Source of the DNA: DATEAV01 sp964575425
GTDB taxonomy: Bacteria > Chloroflexota > Anaerolineae > Anaerolineales > E44-bin32
Length of the DNA stretch: 64,000 nt
Direction: 5' to 3'
Assembly: GCA_964575425.1 (NCBI GenBank)
Contig: CAZNRD010000007.1
Location: 1 to 64,000 of the forward strand
Shown: positions 8,487 through 16,034 of the stretch, piece after piece
Numbering within the stretch: position 1 is the first letter of the stretch
Layout: each line of letters starts with the position of its first letter
Notes under the pieces: model-generated
Told to the model about the DNA's origin: nothing
The model's input: only the letters and a program-made list of their open reading frames with translations
Database searches by the model: none
Position numbers and translations under genes: made by a program

Positions 8487-9759
8487 GATCGAAGTCCACC
8501 ACGTCACCCGAGTCGAGGGCCACGGCAACATTGTGGTCAACGTGCGCGACGGAAAGATCGAGCAGTGCGAACTGCAGGTCGTCGAGACGCCGCGCTTCTT
8601 CGAGGCTATGCTGCGCGGCCGCCCGTACAGCGAGGCCTCCCATCTCACCTCGCGCATCTGCGGCATCTGCGCCGTCGGCCATGCCACCACCTCGCTGCGC
8701 GCCACCGAGAAGGCCCTGGGCGTCGAGCCCAGCGAGCAGACCGTCCTGCTGCGCAAGCTCATCTTCCACGGCGAGATCCTCGACAGCCATATCCTGCATG
8801 CCTACATGCTGGTGGCGCCGGACTTGCTCGGCGCGCCGAGCGTCGTCCCCCTGGCGAAGAGCGCGCCCGACGTCGTCCTGCGCGCCCTGCGCATGAAGAA
8901 GCTGGCCGGCGACCTGTGCGCCGCTATCGGCGGCCGCCACACCCACCCCATCGCCATGTGCGTCGGTGGCTTCACCCACTACCCCTCCAGCGACACGCTG
9001 GACCAGCTGCGCCAGCGCCTGGAGGCGATGCGCGCCGACATCGACGCCACCGTCGAACTCTTCCACCAGCTGTCGTTCCCGAACTTCGAACGCGAGACGG
9101 AGTACATTGCCCTGCGCAAGCCCGACGAGTATGCCTTCATCGACGGCGAGATCGCCAGCAGCGACGGCGGCTCCTGGCCCATCGAGGCCTACCGCCAGGT
9201 GACTAACGAGTACCTGGTTCCACACTCCTCCGCCAAGCGCACGCGCAACAAGCGGGATGGATACATGGTAGGCGCGCTGGCCCGCTTCAACCTCAACTAC
9301 GACCTGCTGCACCCCAGGGCCAAAGCCGCCGCCACCGCCCTGGACCTCAAGCCAAAGTGCGTCAACCCCTATCTGATCACCGCCGCCCAGGTTGTCGAAA
9401 TCGTCCACTGCGCCGAAGACGCCATCCGCCTCGCCGACCTCCTGCTGGAAAAGGGCATCGCCTGGGAGGAGCCGGCAGCGCCGCAGCGGCTGTCGGGAGA
9501 AGGCGTCGGGTCCTGCGAGGTGCCGCGCGGCATCCTCTTCCACAACTACGTCATCCAGGACGGCGTGGTCGTGGGTGCCAACTGCATCATCCCCACCAAC
9601 CAGAACCTGGCCAACACGGAAGCCGATCTGATGGCCCTCGTCCCCACCCTGCTCGACCGACCGCAGGAGGAGATCACGCAGTCCCTGGAGATGCTGGTGC
9701 GGGCCTATGATCCCTGCATCTCCTGCTCCACCCACTTGCTCGATGTCCGCTACGTCTGA
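8467..9759 (+). CDS. hyhL: Group 3b-type [NiFe]-hydrogenase alpha (large) catalytic subunit
   Basis: A 430-residue catalytic subunit that makes or oxidises H2 at a NiFe(CN)2CO centre. The L1 motif RICGICAVGH gives C65 and C68; the L2 motif DPCISCSTH gives C417, C420 and H423. Seven residues follow H423, the usual position for removal by the maturation endopeptidase, whose gene comes next. The ATG at 8467 is preferred over an upstream TTG because GGGAGG lies 9 bases before it. With the beta, gamma and delta genes it forms a soluble NAD(P)-linked bidirectional enzyme, which could supply NAD(P)H from H2 to the acetyl-CoA pathway or dispose of reductant. The group 3b label rests on gene order and subunit types. 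Confidence 0.92.
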   Translation: MAKPNLKIEVHHVTRVEGHGNIVVNVRDGKIEQCELQVVETPRFFEAMLRGRPYSEASHLTSRICGICAVGHATTSLRATEKALGVEPSEQTVLLRKLIFHGEILDSHILHAYMLVAPDLLGAPSVVPLAKSAPDVVLRALRMKKLAGDLCAAIGGRHTHPIAMCVGGFTHYPSSDTLDQLRQRLEAMRADIDATVELFHQLSFPNFERETEYIALRKPDEYAFIDGEIASSDGGSWPIEAYRQVTNEYLVPHSSAKRTRNKRDGYMVGALARFNLNYDLLHPRAKAAATALDLKPKCVNPYLITAAQVVEIVHCAEDAIRLADLLLEKGIAWEEPAAPQRLSGEGVGSCEVPRGILFHNYVIQDGVVVGANCIIPTNQNLANTEADLMALVPTLLDRPQEEITQSLEMLVRAYDPCISCSTHLLDVRYV

Positions 9760-10270
9760 TCGAACCCTGCCGCCTGCGGCCCCCGCCTTCGAGCAGGCGC
9801 AGACACTGATCCTGGCCCTGGGCAACCCTCTGCGCGGCGACGATGGGGCGGGATCGGCCGTCATCAAGGCCCTGGCCGATTCCGGCGCTGTGCCCCCAGG
9901 CGTCCGCCTTCAGGACGGCGGCACCCCCGGCCTGGACACGGCCCTGCTGCTGCAAGGATACCGGCAGGCGGTCATCATCGACGCGGCCGACATGGGGCTC
10001 GAACCCGGCAGCTGGAGATGGGTTGCCGCCGAGCCGGCGAACGTAGCCCCGGGCGCCACGTTGCACACCGCCGGCCTGGCCGAGGCCCTTGCTTTGGGCG
10101 AGGCCCTAGGTATCCTTCCTAGCAACCTGATGGTCATCGGAATTCAGCCACAGCAAGCCGACTGGACCCCCGGGTTGAGCGAACCGGTAAGACAGGCCGT
10201 GCCAGCCGTCTGTCGGGCTGTCCTGGAAGAAATCGGCGCGGCTTTTGTTGTCCGAAATCCCAAGGAATGA
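9743..10270 (+). CDS. Hydrogenase maturation protease (HycI/HyaD/HoxW family)
   Basis: A 175-residue nickel-dependent endopeptidase that trims the large-subunit C-terminus after NiFe insertion. The N-terminal signature LILALGNPLRGDDGAG contains the family's GNxLxxDDG motif with its metal-binding acidic residue; a second conserved region is IIDAADMG. It overlaps the end of the large subunit gene by 17 bases, which fits a dedicated protease. The start at 9743 was chosen because the 12 upstream in-frame codons encode the large-subunit tail region in another frame and match nothing. HypA-F are not in the window and must lie elsewhere. Confidence 0.85.
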   Translation: MSATSDRTLPPAAPAFEQAQTLILALGNPLRGDDGAGSAVIKALADSGAVPPGVRLQDGGTPGLDTALLLQGYRQAVIIDAADMGLEPGSWRWVAAEPANVAPGATLHTAGLAEALALGEALGILPSNLMVIGIQPQQADWTPGLSEPVRQAVPAVCRAVLEEIGAAFVVRNPKE

Positions 10271-10276
10271 ACGACG

Positions 10277-10672
10277 ATGGCCAAGATTCTGATTGTGGAC
10301 GATGACCCCGATATCGTGCTCGCCACCCGCCTCAGCCTGGAGCGGGCCGGCCACCAGGTGGCGGCTGCCAGCAACGGAGCCGAAGGATTGGAGAAGATCA
10401 AGGCGGACCGCCCAGACCTGATCATCCTTGACGTCATGATGGACACGGCCACGGAGGGCTTCCAACTGGCGCTCATGCTGCGGAGCCGCGACCCGGCATC
10501 GGAACTGGCAGCCTACCGCGACATCCCCATCCTCATGCTCACCGCCATCCACTCGACCACCCCGCTTCGCTTCGGCCCTGAGGAGGACTACCTGCCCGTC
10601 GACGACTTCGTCGACAAGCCGATCGATCCGGATCTCCTGGTGAAGAAGGTCGAGGCTCTGCTCAAGCGCTGA
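10277..10672 (+). CDS. Receiver-only response regulator
   Basis: A 131-residue CheY-like receiver domain with no output domain. The acidic pocket is DDDPD at residues 8-12, the phosphoacceptor is D52 in IILDVMMD, the conserved Thr is in LMLTAIHS, and the conserved Lys is in VDKPID. It starts 6 bases after the protease stop and is followed by a histidine kinase, so the signalling pair sits in the hydrogenase operon. It probably acts by protein-protein contact or in a phosphorelay; its target is unknown. Confidence 0.88.
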   Translation: MAKILIVDDDPDIVLATRLSLERAGHQVAAASNGAEGLEKIKADRPDLIILDVMMDTATEGFQLALMLRSRDPASELAAYRDIPILMLTAIHSTTPLRFGPEEDYLPVDDFVDKPIDPDLLVKKVEALLKR

Positions 10673-10715
10673 GCGCGGCCGCCGCGGCTTACCACGCCCG
10701 AAAAGGCATCGCCTC

Positions 10716-12554
10716 GTGGCTGAACAACCGCAGCTCCTTCGCCCACCCACGCCTCTCCTGCCCGGAGAGGTGGCGTTAGCCAACTCCCGCCTGATCCTCA
10801 CGCGCTGGGCCGCCGGCCTGCTCGTGCTCATCCTGACCCCCGTCTGCGTCCACCTGCTCGGGGTCGATCTTCCCGAGGGCCCCCTGTATGTCGTCGGCGC
10901 CGTCATCCTTGCCTACAACGCTGTCTTGGCCTGGCTTGCGCGGCGCATCGACTCGCCCCAGGCGGAGGACTACCTGGGCCGCCTGCGGCGCTTCGTCGTC
11001 CTCCAGGTGGGAGTCGACTGGGTAAGCATGTCGGTCTTCCTGCATCTGACCGGCGGCATCACCAGCCCTGCGATTCCCCTCTTCCTGATCCACATGCTGA
11101 TGGTCACCATCCTCGTCCGGGGGCGCTCCCCGTATGTCTACCTGGCCCTGGGCACGGTCGCTCTGGCAACCATCGCTCTGGCGGAACGGCAGGGGCTGCT
11201 TCCCCACTATACAGTCCTGCCAGTCCTCCCACCGGGCTTGCACCGCAATGTCCTCTATATCTTGGCCCAAGTGTCTTTCTTTGCCATCGCGGCCTTCGCC
11301 ACGGTCCATCTCGCTGCGCTGGTCATGAGGCGGCTGCGCGAGCGCGAGCGCCAGATCGGCGCCCTGCTTCAAGCCACCCAGGCCGTCTCCTCGACGCTCA
11401 GCCTTCCGGATGTGCTTCAACATCTGGCGCGCAGCGCTGCGCGGGCCCTTTCCACCCGCCGGGCGTCTATCCGCCTGCTGGATGAGACTGGCGAGCGCAT
11501 GCCCATGGTTGCCGCCTACGGCTTGAGCGAGGCTTACCAGAACAAGGGCGAGGTGCTGCTCTCGCGCAGCGCGCTCGACCGCGAGGCGATGAGCGGCCAC
11601 CCGATCGTGGTTGCCCATGCCGTCGGCGATCCTCGCATCCAGTACCCGCGCCACGTCGCCGAAGAGGACATCGGCAGCATCCTCGTGGTGCCTATCGTCG
11701 GCAGAGCAGGGCCCATGGGCGTGCTGCGCGTCTACGCCGACCAGCCCAACCGCTTCACCCCCACCGACGTCGACTTCGGCCTGGCCATCGCCAGTCAGGG
11801 CGCCGTGGCCATCGAAAACGCCATGGCTCATGAAGCCCTGCGCAAGGCCGACCAGGCCCGCGCTCTTTTCGTGCGCACCGTCACGCACGAACTTCGCGCA
11901 CCCGTCAGCAGCGCGCAGAGCCTGACGCGCGTCCTCCTGAAAGGCATGAGCGGCGACGTCAACCGCCAGCAGCGAGAGATTCTCGCGCGCGTCGAAGCGC
12001 GCCTGAACGCCCTGATGGAGCTGATCAACGACCTGCTGGCCCTGGCCGCCAGCAAGACGGTCGAGCTTCAGGAAACGCCTCGTCCACTCGCTCTGCTTCC
12101 GATCCTGCAGCATGAAGTGGAAACCCTGGCTCCAGAGGCTAAGGAGAAGCAGGTTCGCCTGGAGTTCCATGCCCCCAGCGAGGAGCTTGTGGTGCGCGGC
12201 ACGCCGGACGGACTGACGCAGATCTTCCGCAACCTGATCAGCAACGCCATCAAGTACACGCCCTCAGGCGGCCGGGTGGAAGTGCGCGTGGCGGCTCAGC
12301 CCTCCCGGACCGAGATCACCGTGCGCGACACTGGCATCGGCATCCCGGGGGAGGAGATGCCCCATCTGTGGGAGGAGTTCTTCCGAGCCAGCAATGCCCG
12401 GCGCTCCGGCATCACCGGCACCGGACTCGGGCTGAGCATCGTCAAGCGGCTGGTGGAACGGTTCGACGGAGTGATCAGCGTCCACAGCGCGGAAGGCAAA
12501 GGGACAACCTTCACCGTCATCCTGCCGCTGGTCTCGTCCGACGAAGCCCGCTGA
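10716..12554 (+). CDS. Membrane sensor histidine kinase with GAF domain
   Basis: A 612-residue kinase starting at GTG. About six membrane segments occupy residues 25-210, with a short linker to a GAF domain at about 225-370 (DVLQHLARSAARALSTRRAS onward). The HisKA region has phosphoacceptor H391 in VTHELRAPVSS. The ATPase domain shows the N box NLISNAIKYTP, G1 DTGIGIPGEEM and G2 GTGLGLSIVKRL. Partner is probably the receiver protein 43 bases upstream. Its place behind the hydrogenase genes suggests it senses a redox or respiratory signal, but no ligand-binding residue supports a specific guess. Confidence 0.87.
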   Translation: MAEQPQLLRPPTPLLPGEVALANSRLILTRWAAGLLVLILTPVCVHLLGVDLPEGPLYVVGAVILAYNAVLAWLARRIDSPQAEDYLGRLRRFVVLQVGVDWVSMSVFLHLTGGITSPAIPLFLIHMLMVTILVRGRSPYVYLALGTVALATIALAERQGLLPHYTVLPVLPPGLHRNVLYILAQVSFFAIAAFATVHLAALVMRRLRERERQIGALLQATQAVSSTLSLPDVLQHLARSAARALSTRRASIRLLDETGERMPMVAAYGLSEAYQNKGEVLLSRSALDREAMSGHPIVVAHAVGDPRIQYPRHVAEEDIGSILVVPIVGRAGPMGVLRVYADQPNRFTPTDVDFGLAIASQGAVAIENAMAHEALRKADQARALFVRTVTHELRAPVSSAQSLTRVLLKGMSGDVNRQQREILARVEARLNALMELINDLLALAASKTVELQETPRPLALLPILQHEVETLAPEAKEKQVRLEFHAPSEELVVRGTPDGLTQIFRNLISNAIKYTPSGGRVEVRVAAQPSRTEITVRDTGIGIPGEEMPHLWEEFFRASNARRSGITGTGLGLSIVKRLVERFDGVISVHSAEGKGTTFTVILPLVSSDEAR

Positions 12555-12801
12555 AGCCAGTTTCCCGCGGCATCAACCCACCCTGCCGAGACCGTCGGAT
12601 TCTCCTGCGGCTCTGGTTGTCAGCCAGGAGCCAGCCGATCGGTCCAGACCCGGGAGGCACATCGAGACCTCGATCGGCCTCACCCGCTACCCTCACCGCC
12701 GGCAGGCTCCCTGCCTCCACCTGACCCGACGGTGGAGAGAAGGCGGAGGCGGGACGGAGGTCAAGGCGGCGGTTGGGCCTCAACGAGGCGCAGGGGATTG
12801 G
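12555..12801. other. 247-base convergent intergenic region
   Basis: It lies between the convergent histidine kinase and cupin genes. I see no credible gene, promoter or strong hairpin in it. Confidence 0.4.
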
Positions 12802-13146
12802 TTACTCAGCAGCCTCTGCCTTCCCGCCTTTAAGCAGCAGAAGAAGCATCACCACCGGCGTCACAGCGGAGACGCTGTGCTTCATCCAGGCCGGCATGTG
12901 CACCCACGTCCCCGGCCCGGCCGAGCGGGTTTCCTCACCGAGTGTCAGGCGAGCCGTCCCCGACAGGATGTGCACGACGGCTGGCATGGAAGCCGTGTGC
13001 TCAGACAGTTCTTGCCCGGTGGCAAAGCCGAAGAGCACAGCCTTCACACGGTCGCTGTCGACGAGCGTGCGGCTGAGGATGCTGTCCGGCGGGATCTCCC
13101 CCACTTGCGCCGACAGATCGGAGATGTAGTGATAGGTCTCGGGCAT
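12802..13146 (-). CDS. Small cupin-domain protein
   Basis: A 114-residue single-domain cupin. The middle shows the two short cupin motifs: G-x5-E-H-T in FATGQELSEHTA and a second around PGTWVHMPAWMKHSV, giving His/Glu residues that could hold a metal. HILSGTARLTLG is the usual strand between them. Such small cupins range from sugar isomerases to ligand sensors, so no activity is claimed. It starts 18 bases after the stop of the phytol/dolichol-kinase-like gene and is its cotranscribed second gene. Confidence 0.75.
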   Translation of the reverse strand: MPETYHYISDLSAQVGEIPPDSILSRTLVDSDRVKAVLFGFATGQELSEHTASMPAVVHILSGTARLTLGEETRSAGPGTWVHMPAWMKHSVSAVTPVVMLLLLLKGGKAEAAE

Positions 13147-13164
13147 TCTCTCCTCCTCGAGAGG

Positions 13165-13905
13165 CTAGAACAAGACCATCCCCAGGATCACTCCCGTCAG
13201 CGTGAGGGTGAGGTTGTCCACGTCGCGCAGCGGCAGCGCCTCGACGACAGCAGCCGCCAGAGCGATGACTGCAATCACAACCGTTGTCCGCCCGAGCGCA
13301 AGCGCTGGCTGGAAGTAGCCCAGGGCATTGAACAGCCAGACGAAGCCAAACGCGAACGCGAACCCGCCCAGCGCCATGGCCATCGAGCCGACCCAGCTCT
13401 TCTCCCCACCAAGAGGCAGCTTGGAAGATCCCCAGCGCCGGCCGACGATGTCCGCCAGGCCATCCCCGCCGCACATCAGCATCAGGGCCAGGATGCCAAC
13501 CGGCGAGTCGCGCCAGAAGAGGACGGTGCACAAGACGAAGACGATGCCATAGTAGAGCGGGCCGCGCAGGATCTCGCGCCGATCCCCGTGTCGGGTCATC
13601 GCCTGGACCGCTGCGTCATCTTGCACCATACCCAGCCCCACCAGCACAAACTGGGCAGTGATAGCCATCGGCACAAGCGCTGCCAGCCAGCGCGCTCCGA
13701 CGCCACCGCTGTACAGGTTCCAACACAGCACGAAGAGTGGCCCGGTGCCGACGTGGATGATCTTGCGACTCAGGCCTGGCTCAATCCATCCCTTATGAGC
13801 CAGGCCATCCATCAGGCGCAGCCACAGCAGCGCCACGGTGAAGGTGATCGCAGTGGCAGCAGCGTCCTGGAGCCAATCCACGTCGAAGAAGGGATCGAGC
13901 CACAT
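13165..13905 (-). CDS. Phytol/dolichol kinase-like integral membrane protein
   Basis: A 246-residue membrane protein with about six or seven hydrophobic segments. Motifs SRKIIHVGTGPLF and CGGDGLADIVGRRWG...KSWVGS are those of the CTP-dependent phytol/dolichol/farnesol kinases, related to CDP-diglyceride synthase. It probably phosphorylates a polyprenyl or similar lipid alcohol at the cytoplasmic membrane. The start at 13905 is supported by GGAGGTGG five bases upstream; an upstream in-frame start overlaps the divergent promoter region. It diverges from the thiol peroxidase gene. Substrate not predictable from sequence. Confidence 0.72.
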   Translation of the reverse strand: MWLDPFFDVDWLQDAAATAITFTVALLWLRLMDGLAHKGWIEPGLSRKIIHVGTGPLFVLCWNLYSGGVGARWLAALVPMAITAQFVLVGLGMVQDDAAVQAMTRHGDRREILRGPLYYGIVFVLCTVLFWRDSPVGILALMLMCGGDGLADIVGRRWGSSKLPLGGEKSWVGSMAMALGGFAFAFGFVWLFNALGYFQPALALGRTTVVIAVIALAAAVVEALPLRDVDNLTLTLTGVILGMVLF

Positions 13906-13993
13906 GCTCCACCTCCGCAAGCAGGGATTGTAGCCGTTGGCAGGTGTGAGGCAACCGCCCGCTTCTTGCAGCCCGGCGAAATGCCGGCGGTGG

Positions 13994-13999
13994 TACAAT
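13994..13999 (+). promoter_or_regulatory. -10 box of the thiol peroxidase gene
   Basis: TACAAT lies about 7 bases before a likely transcription start near 14006. The nearest TTGCAG (13966-13971) is 22 bases away, too far for a normal -35. This box overlaps an ATG at 13998, which therefore is unlikely to be the translation start. Confidence 0.4.
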
Positions 14000-14021
14000 G
14001 AACCACATCAGCCCGCGGCGG

Positions 14022-14585
14022 ATGCATCTCACCTCCGCCCGCATTCTCCAACCAGAGGAGGCCACGATAATCGAGCGAATCGGCCTGCTCAAGCTGGACG
14101 ACCAGGATGTGACTATCGTCGGGCCTGATGTGACGGTGGGCCAGCCGGCCCCGGAGTTCAGCGCCACAGCGCAGGACTGGTCGACGGTGCAGGTGCTGGC
14201 GAGCACGCGGGGAAAGGTGCGCGTCCTGGCGGCGCTGCCGTCGCTCGATACCTCCGTCTGCGACCGCGAGGCGCGCCGCTTCAACCACGAGGCTGCCGCC
14301 CTGAGCCACAACGTGGTCGTCTTCGCCATCAGCACCGACCTGCCGTTCACCCAGAAGCGGTGGTGCGCCGCCGCCGGTGTGGACCGCGTGACGACGCTCT
14401 CCGATCACCTCGAAACGGAGTTCGGAATTCGCTACGGCTGCCTGATCAAGGAGCGGCGCATCCTGCGCCGTGCGGTGTTCGTGGTTGGGCGAGACGGGCG
14501 GGTGGCGTACGCTGACTACATGCCAACCCTGGGCCACGAGCCGAACTACGAGGAGGTCCTCGCCGCCGTGCGCCAGGCCTTGTGA
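14022..14585 (+). CDS. tpx: Thiol peroxidase (Tpx-like, atypical 2-Cys peroxiredoxin)
   Basis: A peroxiredoxin that reduces H2O2 and alkyl hydroperoxides using thioredoxin-like donors. The peroxidatic Cys is in PSLDTSVCDREARRFN and the resolving Cys in STDLPFTQKRWCAAAG, the Tpx spacing. The C-terminal half follows the family through YADYMPTLGHEPNYEEVL. The start is unclear. Homology begins near codon 16 (IERIGLLKLDD), and the only strong ribosome binding site, AGAGGAGG at 14054-14061, sits just before an ATA at 14067 rather than an ATG. An ATG at 14022 is used here; ATA initiation giving 172 residues is possible. It would protect the oxygen-sensitive enzymes encoded nearby. Confidence 0.85.
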   Translation: MHLTSARILQPEEATIIERIGLLKLDDQDVTIVGPDVTVGQPAPEFSATAQDWSTVQVLASTRGKVRVLAALPSLDTSVCDREARRFNHEAAALSHNVVVFAISTDLPFTQKRWCAAAGVDRVTTLSDHLETEFGIRYGCLIKERRILRRAVFVVGRDGRVAYADYMPTLGHEPNYEEVLAAVRQAL

Positions 14586-14698
14586 GCCGAGCCCGTTTGG
14601 GTGACAGGCATCCTGGTCCTGCACTTTCGGGTCTACGAAACCCGAGTGGCGCGCTCCTATTATCTCGCCCCGGTGCCGACGTGCCCGCCGGCTGGCCT

Positions 14699-14725
14699 TT
14701 GGCAAAGCCTCATTTCAGTTATGAT
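14699..14725 (+). promoter_or_regulatory. Candidate promoter of the Wood-Ljungdahl operon
   Basis: TTGGCA (14699-14704) and TATGAT (14720-14725) are separated by 15 bases, shorter than optimal, and lie about 100 bases before the DUF166 gene. It is the best sigma-70-like match in the 238-base gap after tpx. A weak hairpin (tcgggt/acccga, 14627-14645) precedes it. Confidence 0.3.
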
Positions 14726-14823
14726 GGACTGCCACGGCAAAGCGTGACTTTCCCCACTGGCCCTGTCTGGATTGTGCCAGCGATGATGAATTGTCACGCA
14801 GGCAGGTGATCCTGGGAACTGGT

Positions 14824-15630
14824 ATGGAAAACGGGGAAACGGCCCTGTCCGCCTCCCCCTTCCGCCTCCTGGTTGTCACCCAGGGGCTGTGGGGGGAGCG
14901 CATCGCAGCCAACCTTCGCCGCCATGCGCCCAGCGAATGGGTGATGGAGGCGTGGGCAGCGCCGGCGTTCATTCCCCCTGTCGTCGACTACCCAGAGGAG
15001 TACCTCCCTTCCAGCCTGCCCGAGGCGGACCTGGTCCTCGCCCTGGGGGAGGTCCCGGGCCTGGCCCAACTGATCCCTGATGTGGTGCGCCTGACCGGGG
15101 CCCGGGCGGTGATTGCGCCCATCGACCGCAATGAGTCCCTGCCCCCCGGCCTGGCCCGCCAGTTGAAGGGCTGGCTGGAGGCGATGGGCGTTGCCGCCGC
15201 CTTCCCCAAGCCGTTCTGCTCCCTCACCTGCGAGAGCTACAACCGGACCCCGCTGGTGACCGCCTACAGCGATCCGCTGATCCGCCGATTCGCCGAGCAC
15301 TTCGGCCGCCCGATCTTCCGGGTGACCGTGGCGCAGGGGATGATCGAGCGGGTGGAGGTGGTGCGCGACGCCGCCTGCGGCTGCGCCCGCCATGTGGCCG
15401 AGGGCGTCGCCGGCACGCCCGTGGACGAGGCCGTCGAAGCAGCCGGCATGCTGCATCACCACTACCCTTGCCTGGCCAGCATGAACAAGGACACGGACTA
15501 CAACGACACCTTGATGCACGTCTCCGGCCATTTCCTGCAGGACGCGCTCAAGGAAGGTCTCCGGCCGCACCTGACGCCGGTGCCCTATCTGCGCCCGAGC
15601 AACCTCGTTGAGCAGGAGAACGCACCATGA
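14824..15630 (+). CDS. DUF166 family protein, head of the Wood-Ljungdahl operon
   Basis: This 268-residue soluble protein resembles the DUF166 family, known mainly from methanogens and Wood-Ljungdahl bacteria, and sometimes labelled thymidylate synthase without evidence. It is rich in cysteine and histidine: FCSLTCESYN, DAACGCARHV and a HHHYPCLASM stretch, which suggest metal or cluster binding. The start at 14824 gives a compact N-terminus; a longer frame is possible. It overlaps the next gene by four bases (ATGA) and leads straight into cooS, so it belongs to the CO dehydrogenase/acetyl-CoA synthase operon. A role in metallocentre assembly is plausible but unproven. Confidence 0.65.
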   Translation: MENGETALSASPFRLLVVTQGLWGERIAANLRRHAPSEWVMEAWAAPAFIPPVVDYPEEYLPSSLPEADLVLALGEVPGLAQLIPDVVRLTGARAVIAPIDRNESLPPGLARQLKGWLEAMGVAAAFPKPFCSLTCESYNRTPLVTAYSDPLIRRFAEHFGRPIFRVTVAQGMIERVEVVRDAACGCARHVAEGVAGTPVDEAVEAAGMLHHHYPCLASMNKDTDYNDTLMHVSGHFLQDALKEGLRPHLTPVPYLRPSNLVEQENAP

Positions 15631-16013
15631 AGAAACTGGTCCTTGCGATTCCGACCCTCTATGGAGACCACCACACCGTCGCCGTGCGCGCTATCCTGGC
15701 TGGCCTGCCAGGGGTTTCCGATCTCTACGTCTCGTCCGCCCAGCACGTGGTCTCCCTCAGTTATGATCCCAAGAAGATCAACCCCGAAGCGATCGAGAAA
15801 GCACTGGCCGAGCATGGCTACGAGGTCGGAACTCCTGAGCCGACCTACGTCGCCAGCCTGGCGAGCGAGTTCGAGAAATCCGCCCGCTACACCAGCTTCA
15901 TCGGCGGGGCCGGCGATGCCCTGGCGTTCACCGAGCACACGCAGGTGCGCGACGGGCGGCCGCTCTGGCCCTGCCCGGGCTTCGATGTCCGCAGCCCCCA
16001 TCCAGTTGAGTGA
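15627..16013 (+). CDS. Heavy-metal-associated (HMA)-like fold protein without CxxC
   Basis: A 128-residue protein. Residues 1-68 follow the HMA beta-alpha-beta-beta-alpha-beta pattern (AVRAILAGLPGV, VVSLSYDPKKINPEAIEKAL, HGYEV), but the metal loop that normally carries M-x-C-x-x-C reads TLYGDHH. An Asp-His-His loop would suit a metal harder than Cu(I), such as nickel or zinc. The C-terminal 55 residues are unlike HMA domains and contain one Cys. It sits between the DUF166 gene and cooS, so delivery of metal to CO dehydrogenase is an attractive inference. Nothing in the sequence proves it. Confidence 0.6.
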   Translation: MKKLVLAIPTLYGDHHTVAVRAILAGLPGVSDLYVSSAQHVVSLSYDPKKINPEAIEKALAEHGYEVGTPEPTYVASLASEFEKSARYTSFIGGAGDALAFTEHTQVRDGRPLWPCPGFDVRSPHPVE

Positions 16014-16034
16014 CGCTCCAAAGGAGAGAGTAGC

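Noticed and set aside
13998..14021. ATG at 13998 as the start of the thiol peroxidase
   Set aside because: It overlaps the TACAAT -10 element and lies upstream of the expected transcript start.
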